Positions 49,494 to 57,983 of a stretch of DNA of 64,000 nt are shown here, piece after piece. This DNA comes from Streptomyces sp. NBC_00663. Lineage in GTDB: Bacteria > Actinomycetota > Actinomycetes > Streptomycetales > Streptomycetaceae. The notes under the pieces were generated by a model. It ran no database searches and was not told where the DNA came from. It saw only the letters and a program-made list of their open reading frames with translations. The translations under genes were made by a program, and so were the position numbers. Location: assembly GCF_036226885.1 (NCBI RefSeq), contig NZ_CP109028.1:1-64000 (forward strand), in the 5' to 3' direction. The first letter of the stretch is position 1. Each line of letters opens with the position of its first letter.

Positions 49494-51392
49494 TCAGGCC
49501 CCGTGGGCGGCCTTCGCCGGGGTGAGCAGAGCGGCCAGGCGCGTCCCCACGATGCGCGGTCCCTCTCGGGTGAGCACGGATTCCGGGTGGAATTGCATGG
49601 AGGCGAAGCCGGGGCCGCTCAGCGCGTGCACCTCGCCGGTGGCCGCGTCGCGGCTCACCCGGACGGGGCCGATGCCGTCCGCGTGGAACTCGTCGTGGTC
49701 GGCGAGCAGGGCGAACGTGTTGTAGAAGCCGACGCGTTCGGGGCCGCCGAACAGGTCGATCGCCTTCTGCACACCCTGGTTGGGTGTGTCCCTGCGGCGC
49801 AGCGGCAGCCCGAGGCGCAGGCCGAGGACCTGGTGGCTGAGGCAGACGGCGAGGAAGGGGCGTCCCTCGCGCAGCAGGGTGTCGACGGCCGCGTGCAGGT
49901 GGGCCATCTTGGGGTGGGCGAGTTCCTGCGGGTCGCCGGGGCCCGGGCCCATGACGACCAGGTCGTGGCCGTCGAAGGAGTAGGGCTCGTCGAAGCGGCT
50001 GACGGTCACCCGCAGGCCCAGGGACCGCAGTTGCTGGTCCAGCATGGAGGTGAAGGTGTCCTCGGCGTCGATGACGAGGACACTGCGTCCGGCGAGTTCG
50101 GGGCGGGCCGCCTCGCGGGCTTCGGCGTCGGTGAGCCAGAAGTCGGCGATGGAGGTGTTGCGCTGGCCGAGGGCCTCACGGACCACGGGGTGGTCGGCGA
50201 AGCGCTCGGTCTCCGCCGCGCCGCCGAAGGCGGAGACCAGGGCGGCGGCCTTGGCGCGGGTCTCGGCGGCCTCGGAGGCGGGGTCGGAGTGGCGCACGAT
50301 GGTGGCGCCGACGCCGATGCCGATGCGGCCTTCGGCGCTGATGTCGGCGGTGCGGATGAGGATCGCGGAGTCCATGACCCGCTCGCCGTCCGCGTCCCGC
50401 CCGATCAGGGCCGCGGCGCCGCTGTAGTAGGCGCGGCCACCGGGCTCGTACTGGGTGATGGTGCGGCAGGCGCTCTCCAGCGGGCTGCCGGTGACGGTGG
50501 GCGCGAACATCGTCTCGTGCAGGATGTCGCGGACGTCGCGGTCGGTACGGCCCTCGATGAAGTACTCGGTGTGCGCGACCTTCGCCATTTCCTTCAGGTA
50601 CGGGCCGACGACCCGGCCGCCGCCGGGGCAGATCCGGGCCATCATCTTGAGTTCCTCGTCGAGGACCATGTACAGCTCGTCGGTCTCCTTGCGGTCGCCG
50701 AGGAACTGAAGGACGCCGGAGAGGGTGGGCCCGGACGAGGGGTAGCGGTAGGTGCCGCTGATGGGGTTCATGACGGCGGTGCCGCCCTGGAGGCTGACGT
50801 GCCGTTCCGGGGAGGCGCCGACGAGGATGCGGGTGCCGGTGTGGATGAGGAACGTCCAGTGGGCGCCCGACTCGCGGGTGAGGAGCCGGCGGAACAGGGC
50901 GGGGGCGCTGCGCGGGCCGTAGTCGGTGATGTCGGCGACGAAGGTGCGCTTGATGACGAAGTTGGCGCCCTCGCCGGTGCCGATCATCTCCTTGACGATG
51001 CGGCGTACGACGTCCTCGTAGGCGGCGTCGTCGACGTCGAAGTCACCGCCGGACAGGGTGGTCGGCACGTCCGGGATGCGGGCCAGGGTCTCGTCGAGGG
51101 GCAGCCGCTGCTGGCCGGTGACGGCCATGGCGACGAGCGGGGTGCCGTCGTCGGAGCAGGCGAAGCCCCGTTCGGTGAGCTGCCGGTAGGGCAGGACGAC
51201 GAGGACCTCGTGGTGGGCGCCGTCCCGTGTGCTGTCCGGCAGGTCGATGTCGGCGAGGGCGGCGGGCAGGGAGACCTCGCCCGTCAGGACCTCGACGACG
51301 TCGGGACCGGTGGCGCCGGGGCGGTGCAGCAGCGCGTACGGCTGCTGGGCGGGCCCGTTCAGCGCCTGGTCGAGCAGATCGCCGTACGTCAT
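49494..51392 (-). CDS. phzE: 2-amino-2-desoxyisochorismate synthase PhzE
   Basis: 632 residues. The N-terminal chorismate-using domain has PISGTYRYPSSGPT, DELYMVLDEELKMMARICPGGG and FAPTVTGSPLESACRTI. The C-terminal glutamine amidotransferase has GPGPGDP, AVCLSHQVLG (Cys nucleophile) and MQFHPESVLT (His, Glu). The fused layout and MARICPGGGRV loop distinguish it from anthranilate synthase. It starts at the ATG that overlaps the phzD stop by four bases. Confidence 0.95.
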   Translation of the reverse strand: MTYGDLLDQALNGPAQQPYALLHRPGATGPDVVEVLTGEVSLPAALADIDLPDSTRDGAHHEVLVVLPYRQLTERGFACSDDGTPLVAMAVTGQQRLPLDETLARIPDVPTTLSGGDFDVDDAAYEDVVRRIVKEMIGTGEGANFVIKRTFVADITDYGPRSAPALFRRLLTRESGAHWTFLIHTGTRILVGASPERHVSLQGGTAVMNPISGTYRYPSSGPTLSGVLQFLGDRKETDELYMVLDEELKMMARICPGGGRVVGPYLKEMAKVAHTEYFIEGRTDRDVRDILHETMFAPTVTGSPLESACRTITQYEPGGRAYYSGAAALIGRDADGERVMDSAILIRTADISAEGRIGIGVGATIVRHSDPASEAAETRAKAAALVSAFGGAAETERFADHPVVREALGQRNTSIADFWLTDAEAREAARPELAGRSVLVIDAEDTFTSMLDQQLRSLGLRVTVSRFDEPYSFDGHDLVVMGPGPGDPQELAHPKMAHLHAAVDTLLREGRPFLAVCLSHQVLGLRLGLPLRRRDTPNQGVQKAIDLFGGPERVGFYNTFALLADHDEFHADGIGPVRVSRDAATGEVHALSGPGFASMQFHPESVLTREGPRIVGTRLAALLTPAKAAHGA

Positions 51393-52012
51393 GCGAACAC
51401 CTCTTTCGCGGTGAGGACGCGGGCGCAGCGCTCGGCGGCGTAGGTGAGAGCCGAGCGGTGGTACTCCTGGGAGAAGTCCGCTGTGGCGTCCGCGACGAAG
51501 AACGGCTGGATGTCGTTGGTGTAGGCCTCGACGGCGGTGGCGAGGACTCCCACGTGGGCGTAGACCCCGCACAGGATGAGCTGGTCGCGGCCGGCGGCCC
51601 GCATCCGCTGGAGCAGTTCGGTCTTGAAGAAGGCGCTGTAGCGCCACTTGGTGAGCAGCCAGTCGTCGGCGGCCGGGGCGAGGGCGTCGACGACCTGGCG
51701 GTCCTCGGGCGTGGTGCGCATGCCGGGGCCCCAGAAGTCCTTGAGCAGACCGCGCTGTTCGTCGGTCATGCCGCCGGGCTGGGCGGTGTAGGCGACGGGG
51801 ACACCGAGGGCGGCGCAGCGCTCGCGCAGCTGCGCCGCGCCGCGTATCAGGTCGTCGCGGAGGCTGTCGGGGAACGGTTCGAGGAAGTACCGCTGCATGT
51901 CGTGGACGAGGAGGACGGCCCGGGTGGGGTCGGCCTTCCAGGTGACGGCGGCCGGCGGCAGGTCGCCCTGGGCGGGCAGCGGGTACGCGGAGATGGGAGG
52001 TATGCCGGTCAT
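51389..52012 (-). CDS. phzD: Isochorismatase PhzD
   Basis: 207 residues. The catalytic Asp38 (LLVHDMQRYFLEPF) and Lys122 (LLTKWRYSAF) are at the PhzD positions, and the family loop CGVYAHVGVLATAVEAY replaces the catalytic Cys of other members with Gly/Val. It cleaves the vinyl ether of aminodesoxyisochorismate. It overlaps phzE. Confidence 0.95.
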   Translation of the reverse strand: MTGIPPISAYPLPAQGDLPPAAVTWKADPTRAVLLVHDMQRYFLEPFPDSLRDDLIRGAAQLRERCAALGVPVAYTAQPGGMTDEQRGLLKDFWGPGMRTTPEDRQVVDALAPAADDWLLTKWRYSAFFKTELLQRMRAAGRDQLILCGVYAHVGVLATAVEAYTNDIQPFFVADATADFSQEYHRSALTYAAERCARVLTAKEVFA

Positions 52013-52048
52013 GGCTTCGGCTCCTGTTCCTGCTGGGTGCGTGGGGTC

Positions 52049-53239
52049 TCAGGCGGTCCAGGACTCGACGACGGACATGGCCTGCCGCGCGGTGAGGCGG
52101 GGGTCGCAGAAGGAGGTGTAGCGCTCGCCGCCGACGGTGTGGAGGTCGTCCTTGTTGTAGGCGCACTCGGTGACGTCGTCGGGCGTGGTCTCCAGGTGCA
52201 GTCCGCCGGCGACACCACCGGCGTCGCGTACGGCGGTGACGAAGCGGGAGACCTCCAGGGCAACGGTCTCCACCAGGCGGGTCTTGTGGCCGCTGGGCGC
52301 GTTGACAGTGTTGCCGTGCACCGGGTCGGTCAGCCAGATCGCCGGGTGGCCGGCCTCGCGCACGGCCTCGACCAGGCGCGGCAGCCGGTCGGCGACGTTG
52401 CCGGCGCCCATCCGCGCGATCAGGGTGAGCTTGCCCGGGTCGCGCCACGGGTCGAGCCGCTCGCACAGCGCCAGCAGCTCCTCGGGCTCCATGGAGGGAC
52501 CGACCTTGCAGGCGACCGGGTTGCTGACCTGGGCGAGCATGGCGACGTGGGCGCCGTCGACCTGACGGGTGCGCTCGCCGATCCACGGCCAGTGGGTCGA
52601 GCCGAGGAACAGCCGGCCCTGCTCGTCCACGCGGAGCATGGGCACCTCGTAGTCGAGGAGCAGCGCCTCGTGGCTGGTCCACACGCGGGGGTTGACGACG
52701 TCGCGGCCCGCGCCGCGCTCACGCCAGCCGAGGTGGTCGACGACGTCGCTGGCGGCCATGTAGCCGGTGAGGATGCGCAGCGGGTCGGCGCGCCGGCTCT
52801 CGGCGTCCGCCTCGGGGGCGTTGACCATGTGCCCACGGAACGAGGGGAGTTCGACGCCGTCGATGACCTCGGTGGGCTTGGAGCGGGGCTTGGCGAACTG
52901 GCCCGCGATACGCCCGGCGCGCAGGACGGGCTTGCCGGTGATCAGGCCGAGGGCCCCGGCGAGCAGGTCGAGGACGGCGACCTTGCGGGCGACGTGCTCG
53001 GGGGTGCAGTCCTGCGGGTCCTCGGCGCAGTCCCCGGACTGCACGACCAGGGCCTCGCCGGCCGCGACCTTGCCGAGCAGGGTGCGCATGGTGGCCACGT
53101 CGTCGGGCTGTACGAGGGTGGGGCGGGAGGTGAGTGCCTCGCCGACCCGGCTCAGCTGGAGCAGGTCGCTCCACTCGGGCTGCTGCAACGCCTCGCGGAC
53201 ACGGATGTCCCGGGTGACGTCCTTCACGACTTCGTTCAT
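52049..53239 (-). CDS. phzC: Class II DAHP synthase PhzC
   Basis: 396 residues, shorter than the roughly 450-residue housekeeping class II enzymes. Conserved blocks are VQSGDCAED, RAGRIAGQFAKPRSKPTE, VACKVGPSMEP, LIARMGAGNV, HGNT and GGLHLETTPDDVTEC. It makes the first shikimate intermediate from PEP and erythrose 4-phosphate. This dedicated copy is likely less feedback-sensitive. The ATG at 53239 follows GGAGATCGGC. Confidence 0.93.
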   Translation of the reverse strand: MNEVVKDVTRDIRVREALQQPEWSDLLQLSRVGEALTSRPTLVQPDDVATMRTLLGKVAAGEALVVQSGDCAEDPQDCTPEHVARKVAVLDLLAGALGLITGKPVLRAGRIAGQFAKPRSKPTEVIDGVELPSFRGHMVNAPEADAESRRADPLRILTGYMAASDVVDHLGWRERGAGRDVVNPRVWTSHEALLLDYEVPMLRVDEQGRLFLGSTHWPWIGERTRQVDGAHVAMLAQVSNPVACKVGPSMEPEELLALCERLDPWRDPGKLTLIARMGAGNVADRLPRLVEAVREAGHPAIWLTDPVHGNTVNAPSGHKTRLVETVALEVSRFVTAVRDAGGVAGGLHLETTPDDVTECAYNKDDLHTVGGERYTSFCDPRLTARQAMSVVESWTA

Positions 53240-53286
53240 GCCGATCTCCGATCCAGCGGGGTGGTCGTTCGTGCCAGGGGGCGTCA

Positions 53287-53787
53287 TCAGGTGGGGATTC
53301 CGGTGCGCTTGATCTCGGGGACCGGAATGCCGAGGGCGCGCAGCTGCTGGAACGGGTTCATGAACTCGCGCTGGCGCTTGATCTTCCCGTCCTCGAACTC
53401 GAAGGAATGCAGGAAGTGGTTCTCGTAGAGGCCCTCGGGGTAGTCCCCGAAGCGGATCTTGCCGCGGCCGTCGCACTCGACCCAGAAGTGGTTGGGGTCG
53501 TCCGTCTCGAAGATCCGGACGTTGTACCACTCCCAGTCCGGGAAGCACTTCAGGGACCACACGGCGTGCTCACCGAGCCGGTCGCGGCCGTGGGTGGCGA
53601 CGGGTGAGCCGGTGTCGGTGGTCCACAGTCCGCCGACACCGTCCTCGGTGAACAGCTCGTGCCGGCGCAGCCGGTCCTGCCCGAGGGTCTTCATGTACTG
53701 CTCGACGATGGCGCGGTTGTGGCTCCGCACCTCCGACGCGTCGGTGAATTCGGCGGATGCCGCCTTGGTGCCTACGGATTCGGACAC
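53287..53787 (-). CDS. phzB: Phenazine biosynthesis protein PhzB
   Basis: 166 residues from a GTG at 53787 (a TTG at 53793 is the alternative). NTF2 fold with SHNRAIVEQYMKTLGQDRLRRHELF, DWEWYNVRIFE, WVECDGRGKIRFGDYPEGLYENHFLHSF and a PhzB-like C-terminus. It forms the phenazine tricycle from PhzF product. It is clearly paralogous to the protein at 47319, so a PhzA/B pair is present as in pseudomonads but split across the operon. Confidence 0.92.
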   Translation of the reverse strand: MSESVGTKAASAEFTDASEVRSHNRAIVEQYMKTLGQDRLRRHELFTEDGVGGLWTTDTGSPVATHGRDRLGEHAVWSLKCFPDWEWYNVRIFETDDPNHFWVECDGRGKIRFGDYPEGLYENHFLHSFEFEDGKIKRQREFMNPFQQLRALGIPVPEIKRTGIPT

Positions 53788-53860
53788 GGTCAACCCCTGT
53801 TTGTGTGCGCGGAAAAGGTGGTTGCGGGAGCTGCGGAGAAGGTGCGGCAGCGGGGAACGT

Positions 53861-55051
53861 TCAGCTGATGTGCAGGTGGTCGAGGTAGGACTGGACGTTG
53901 CGGCGGGTCTCGACGACGTTGTCGCCGCCGAACTTCTCGGCGACCGCGTCGGCGAGGACGAGCGCGACCATCGCCTCGGCGACGATCCCGGCGGCCGGGA
54001 CCGCGGAGACGTCGGAGCGCTGGTGGTTGGCGGGGGCGGCCTCGCCGGTGGTGACGTCGATGGTCTGGAGGGCGCGGGGCACGGTGGCGATGGGCTTCAT
54101 CGCGGCGCGCACGCGCAGCAGTTCGCCGGTGGTCAGGCCGCCCTCGGTGCCGCCGGAGCGGCCGGAGACGCGGCGGATGCCCTCGGGCGTGTTGACGATC
54201 TCGTCGTGCGCCTTGGAGCCGGGCACGCGCGCGAGCTCGAAGCCGTCGCCGATCTCGACACCCTTGATGGCCTGGATGCCCATGAGCGCACCGGCGAGGC
54301 GGGCGTCCAGCTTGCGGTCCCAGTGGACGTGTGAGCCGAGGCCGACCGGGACGCCGTAGGCCAGGACCTCGACGACACCGCCGAGGGTGTCGCCGTCCTT
54401 GTGGGCCTGGTCGACCTCCGCCACCATCGCCTTCGACGTGTCCGCGTCCAGGCAGCGCAGCGGATCGGCGTCCAGCTTCTCCACATCGGCCGGGGTCGGG
54501 TACACACCCTGCGGCGCCTTCACCGAACACAGCTCGATGACATGGCTGACGATCTCGATCCCGGCCGTCTCCTTCAGGTACGACCGGGCGACCGCGCCCA
54601 GCGCCACCCGCGCCGCCGTCTCACGCGCCGAGGCACGCTCCAGGATGGGCCGAGCCTCGTCAAAGCCGTACTTCTGCATCCCCGCGAGGTCGGCATGACC
54701 GGGACGCGGGCGGGTCAGGGGCGCGTTTCGAGCGAGCCTGGCCAGGATCTCCGGGTCGACGGGGTCGGCCGACATGACCTGCTGCCACTTGGGCCACTCG
54801 GTGTTGCCCACCATGACGGCGACCGGCGAGCCGAGGGTGAGGCCGTGCCGGACGCCGCCGAGGAACGTCACTTCGTCGCGCTCGAACTTCATGCGCGCGC
54901 CGCGGCCGTGGCCGAGGCGGCGTCTGGCCAGGTGGTCCGCCACCATCTCCGTGGTGATCGGCACGCCGGCGGGAAGGCCCTCCAGTGTCGCGACGAGCGC
55001 GGGACCGTGGGACTCCCCCGCGGTGAGCCAGCGCAACCTGCTCATGGGCAT
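53861..55051 (-). CDS. aroC: Chorismate synthase, cluster copy
   Basis: 396 residues. FMN and substrate motifs are LTAGESHGPAL, PLTRPRPGHADLAGMQKYG, RASARETAARVA and the C-terminal SDVSAVPAAGIVAEAMVALVLADAVAEKFGGDN. It converts EPSP to chorismate, the substrate of PhzE. Its place as first gene of the phenazine operon shows pathway-dedicated precursor supply. I kept the ATG at 55051 (GGAGA five bases upstream); an ATG two codons later is possible. Confidence 0.95.
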   Translation of the reverse strand: MPMSRLRWLTAGESHGPALVATLEGLPAGVPITTEMVADHLARRRLGHGRGARMKFERDEVTFLGGVRHGLTLGSPVAVMVGNTEWPKWQQVMSADPVDPEILARLARNAPLTRPRPGHADLAGMQKYGFDEARPILERASARETAARVALGAVARSYLKETAGIEIVSHVIELCSVKAPQGVYPTPADVEKLDADPLRCLDADTSKAMVAEVDQAHKDGDTLGGVVEVLAYGVPVGLGSHVHWDRKLDARLAGALMGIQAIKGVEIGDGFELARVPGSKAHDEIVNTPEGIRRVSGRSGGTEGGLTTGELLRVRAAMKPIATVPRALQTIDVTTGEAAPANHQRSDVSAVPAAGIVAEAMVALVLADAVAEKFGGDNVVETRRNVQSYLDHLHIS

Positions 55052-55113
55052 GCGTTCTCCACAGATCGAAATACGGTGTCGAAAGGGGAGCTGGGCCGGG
55101 AGGGCAGCTTGTG

Positions 55114-55142
55114 CCTCTACGAACCGGCGGACAGGACGTCAA
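55114..55142 (-). promoter_or_regulatory. Sigma-70-type promoter of the phenazine operon
   Basis: On the minus strand TTGACG (55142-55137) and TAGAGG (55119-55114) are separated by exactly 17 bp, about 63 bases before the aroC start. This fits the vegetative HrdB consensus. Confidence 0.6.
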
Positions 55143-55217
55143 CTCACTGCCGCGGATGCGAATTTGGGCAGGGAGGACGTGCAAAAATTGTGACACGCAT
55201 CTAATGCGAAAACCAAG

Positions 55218-55255
55218 AGCCCCTTGAGGTGACCTGAGTCACCCAAGGGGCTTTT
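55218..55255. terminator. Terminator between the prenyl synthase gene and phenazine operon
   Basis: AGCCCCTTG pairs with CAAGGGGCT, and the inner AGGTGAC/GTCACC extends the stem with one bulge. TTTTA follows on the + strand. It insulates the phenazine promoter from upstream transcription. Confidence 0.8.
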
Positions 55256-55285
55256 ATAGAGCGGGAGTTGAGCAATTTCCAAGGA

Positions 55286-56383
55286 TTACGACGTCCGCTG
55301 GGTGGCGCTGATCGCCATCGCGGTCAGTTCGTCCTTCGCGTAGTCGGTGGCGCTGCTCGACCGCAGTGCGGCGAGCGCGCGCTCGGTGCGCCGGGTGATG
55401 TCGCGCTCCACGTGGTCCACCGCGCCGACGTCGGTGATGACGGCGCGCATCGCGGTGAGCTCGTCGTCGGTGATCGGGGTACCGATCTTCGTGCGGAGGA
55501 ACTTCGCGGCGTCCGGGTCGCGCTGGTCGGCGTACTTCAGCGCCGCCGCGAACAGCACGGTGCGCTTGCCCTGGATGAGGTCGCCGCCGGACGGCTTGCC
55601 GGTCTCCTCGGGGGTGCCGAACACACCGAGCAGGTCGTCGCGCAGCTGGAAGGCGATGCCGATGTCGCTTCCGAACGCGCGGTAGGCGGCGATGAGTTCG
55701 GCGTCCGCGCCGGCGATGGCGGCGCCGATGTGCAGCGGGCGTTCCACCGTGTACGAGGCCGTCTTGTACTGGTTGACGCGCTGGGGCGTGTCGATGTCCT
55801 CCTCGCCCGCCGCCTCGGCCGTGACGTCGAGCAGCTGGCCGCACAGCACCTCGGTGCGCAGGGCCGACCAGACCGGGACGACCCGGGCCAGCGCCGGTGC
55901 TGGCAGCCCGGAGGTGTGGACGAGGTCCTCGGCCCAGCCCTGGGCGAGGTCTCCGGTCAGGATCGCGGCGCCCGTGCCGAAGAGTTCCGCGTCGCCGTTC
56001 CAGCAGCGGTCCCGGTGCAGGCCCGCGAACATCACGTGGGCGGCGGGCGCGCCGCGGCGGGTGGGGGCGGCATCGACGACGTCGTCGTGGATCAGGGCGG
56101 CGGCGTGGAACAGCTCCAGGGCGGCGCCGACACGGGCCACCGACGCGGCCGTGGCACCGCCCGCCGTGCCGTCGGCGTTCTCGTCGCCTCCGGCGCCGAG
56201 CCAGCCGAGCCAGGCGAAGGTCGGGCGGACGCGCTTGCCGCCGCGCAGTACATACGTCTCCAGCTCGGTGACCGCGTCGACGCAGGCCGGGCCGATCGCC
56301 GCGGCCTCGTCCCTGCGGTCGGCGAAGAACCGGCGGAGCGCGTCCTCGACGGCCTGAACGGGGCTGGTTCGAGTGCTCGTCAT
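55286..56383 (-). CDS. Polyprenyl diphosphate synthase (geranyl/farnesyl type)
   Basis: 365 residues. The first Asp-rich motif is DDVVD at 100-104 in ALIHDDVVDAAPTRRG. The second is QLRDDLLGVFG, with GGKRVRPT near residue 48 for diphosphate binding. The residues just before the first motif are small (AAALIH), so chain length cannot be read with certainty. It probably supplies geranyl diphosphate to the prenyltransferases. Start 56383. It is on the same strand as the phenazine operon but separated from it by a terminator. Confidence 0.88.
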   Translation of the reverse strand: MTSTRTSPVQAVEDALRRFFADRRDEAAAIGPACVDAVTELETYVLRGGKRVRPTFAWLGWLGAGGDENADGTAGGATAASVARVGAALELFHAAALIHDDVVDAAPTRRGAPAAHVMFAGLHRDRCWNGDAELFGTGAAILTGDLAQGWAEDLVHTSGLPAPALARVVPVWSALRTEVLCGQLLDVTAEAAGEEDIDTPQRVNQYKTASYTVERPLHIGAAIAGADAELIAAYRAFGSDIGIAFQLRDDLLGVFGTPEETGKPSGGDLIQGKRTVLFAAALKYADQRDPDAAKFLRTKIGTPITDDELTAMRAVITDVGAVDHVERDITRRTERALAALRSSSATDYAKDELTAMAISATQRTS

Positions 56384-56656
56384 TGCGTCAACTTCCCTGA
56401 GTGCCATTGGAGTTTGAATCCCGAGTATTGGTGGATTCCCTTGAAATGCGGTCGAGTCCCATTGACACGAATGCCGTACGCCCTCCGACAGTGGATCCTC
56501 ACTGCATTTGAACTCGAACTTCCGCTGCCGGTAGAGAAATCGGCGGTCGGCGGCTCTTACAGTGGGCTGGGATCCCCCCTCCCCCGAGGCGTGCCCGTCC
56601 GTCGCTCCCCCCTGACGGCGGGCACGCCCCCCCGGGGCCATTGCCGAGGAGCCGCT

Positions 56657-57415
56657 GTGCGCAGAGCCGACGAGTTCACGAAGCTGCGGCCCCTGCTGTA
56701 CGCGATCGCCTACCGGATCCTGGGCGACACACGTGCCGCCCAGTACGCGGTGCAGGCGGCCTGGCTGCGCTGGATGGCCGCGCCGGCCGAGCCCGCCTCC
56801 GTCGAGGGGCATCTGGCGGCCGAGGTCACCCGGATCGCGGTCAGGTCCCTTCAGTCGGCGCGTGTGGCGCGCGGCGAGGTCGTCGGGCCGTTGCTCGCCG
56901 ACAGCGGGCTGGCGGACCCGGACCGGCCGGCGGAGCTGGCGGACTCGCTGTCGCTGTCGGCGCTGATGGTGCTGGAGCGGCTGTCCCCGCTGGAGCGCGC
57001 GGTGTTCGTGCTGCGGGAGGCGTTCGGGTGCGGTGACGAGCGGATCGCGGCGGCCCTCGGGTGTTCCGAGGAGGCCTGCCGTCAGCTGCTCGCCGCGGTC
57101 GCGACGGTCAGCGACGGGGGGCGTGAACCGCTGCCGTGGCCCACGTGTGTGGCGGGTGCCGAGAACGTGGCGCGGATACTCGCGGCGATCGTGCCGCCGC
57201 TCGGGCGGGTGGGCATCACCCTGGACGAGTCCCTGGTGGGCGACCGGGCCGGCTGGGTCTTCCGCGACCGGGACGGCACCGTGCTGCACGCGCTGGTGCT
57301 CGACGTCCAGGACGGGCGGGCGCAGCGTCTCCATCTGGTCGTGCACCCCGGTGGGCATGCCGATCCGGTGGCCGAGGCCTGCGCGATCCTCCGCGAGGCC
57401 GACCGGGCACGCTGA
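56657..57415 (+). CDS. SigJ-like ECF sigma factor, degenerate
   Basis: 252 residues. Region 2 is LRPLLYAIAYRILGDTRAAQYAVQAAWLRW, with the usual acidic DVVQ replaced by YAVQ. Region 4 is MVLERLSPLERAVFVLREAFGCGDERIAAALG. The short C-terminal part (VARILAAIVPPLGRVGITLDESLVGDRAGWVF…) is a reduced SnoaL-like domain. The GTG at 56657 follows GAGGAG. It is the closest relative in the window of the region-2-less gene at 28526. Its promoter targets are unknown. Confidence 0.8.
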   Translation: MRRADEFTKLRPLLYAIAYRILGDTRAAQYAVQAAWLRWMAAPAEPASVEGHLAAEVTRIAVRSLQSARVARGEVVGPLLADSGLADPDRPAELADSLSLSALMVLERLSPLERAVFVLREAFGCGDERIAAALGCSEEACRQLLAAVATVSDGGREPLPWPTCVAGAENVARILAAIVPPLGRVGITLDESLVGDRAGWVFRDRDGTVLHALVLDVQDGRAQRLHLVVHPGGHADPVAEACAILREADRAR

Positions 57416-57435
57416 GCGGTTGCGACCCGGGCATG

Positions 57436-57480
57436 CGCCGGGCCGGACACCTTCCTGAAGGTGTCCGGCCCGGCGCTTTT
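57436..57480. terminator. Terminator after the sigma gene
   Basis: A 19-bp perfect stem (57436-57454/57457-57475) with a two-base loop, followed by CTTTTCG. It is placed between convergent genes. Confidence 0.9.
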
Positions 57481-57493
57481 CGTGTGTCGGGGC

Positions 57494-57850
57494 TCAGGCC
57501 GCCGTGTTCTGTTCCGGTGGCAGGACCAGGGTGGGTTCGAGGACGACCCGGGGCGCGGGTTCGGTGACGGGGCGGACCAGTTCGGGCCGTACGCCCCGCT
57601 GCTGGCGCCAGCCGGCCTGCGCGGCGACGACCGCGACGTACGGGATGAGGACCCCGCCGGCCAGGGCGCAGACCGCGACGGCCGGCCAGCGGTTCCAGGT
57701 GAGTGCCATCACGACGACGCACGCGGTGCGCACCAGCATGGCGGTGACGTAGCGGCGCTGACGGCCGCGCAGGTCCTGGGACAGGCCGGGGCGGGCCCGG
57801 GTGATGGACTCGGCCCGGGGCTCGTCCCGGTGCCGCGGCGTTCGGCTCAT
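57494..57850 (-). CDS. DUF3099 membrane protein
   Basis: 118 residues. It has two hydrophobic helices (YVTAMLVRTACVVVMALTW and PAVAVCALAGGVLIPYVAVVAAQAG). The preceding ITRARPGLSQDLRGRQRRY is the DUF3099 signature. The ATG at 57850 follows GGAGGCCC. Function is unknown. It is common in actinomycetes and not cluster-specific, so it may be a bystander. Confidence 0.82.
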   Translation of the reverse strand: MSRTPRHRDEPRAESITRARPGLSQDLRGRQRRYVTAMLVRTACVVVMALTWNRWPAVAVCALAGGVLIPYVAVVAAQAGWRQQRGVRPELVRPVTEPAPRVVLEPTLVLPPEQNTAA

Positions 57851-57983
57851 CGGGCCTCCGTGGATGCTCCGGCACGGCGGCCGGAGGACAAGGGCGGGAA
57901 AACAGCGGCGGCGCGGGTGATCCGTCCCCTGATCACCCGCGCCGCCATCTCGTACCGACCCGGTGCTCCGCTCGTGCGCCGGG

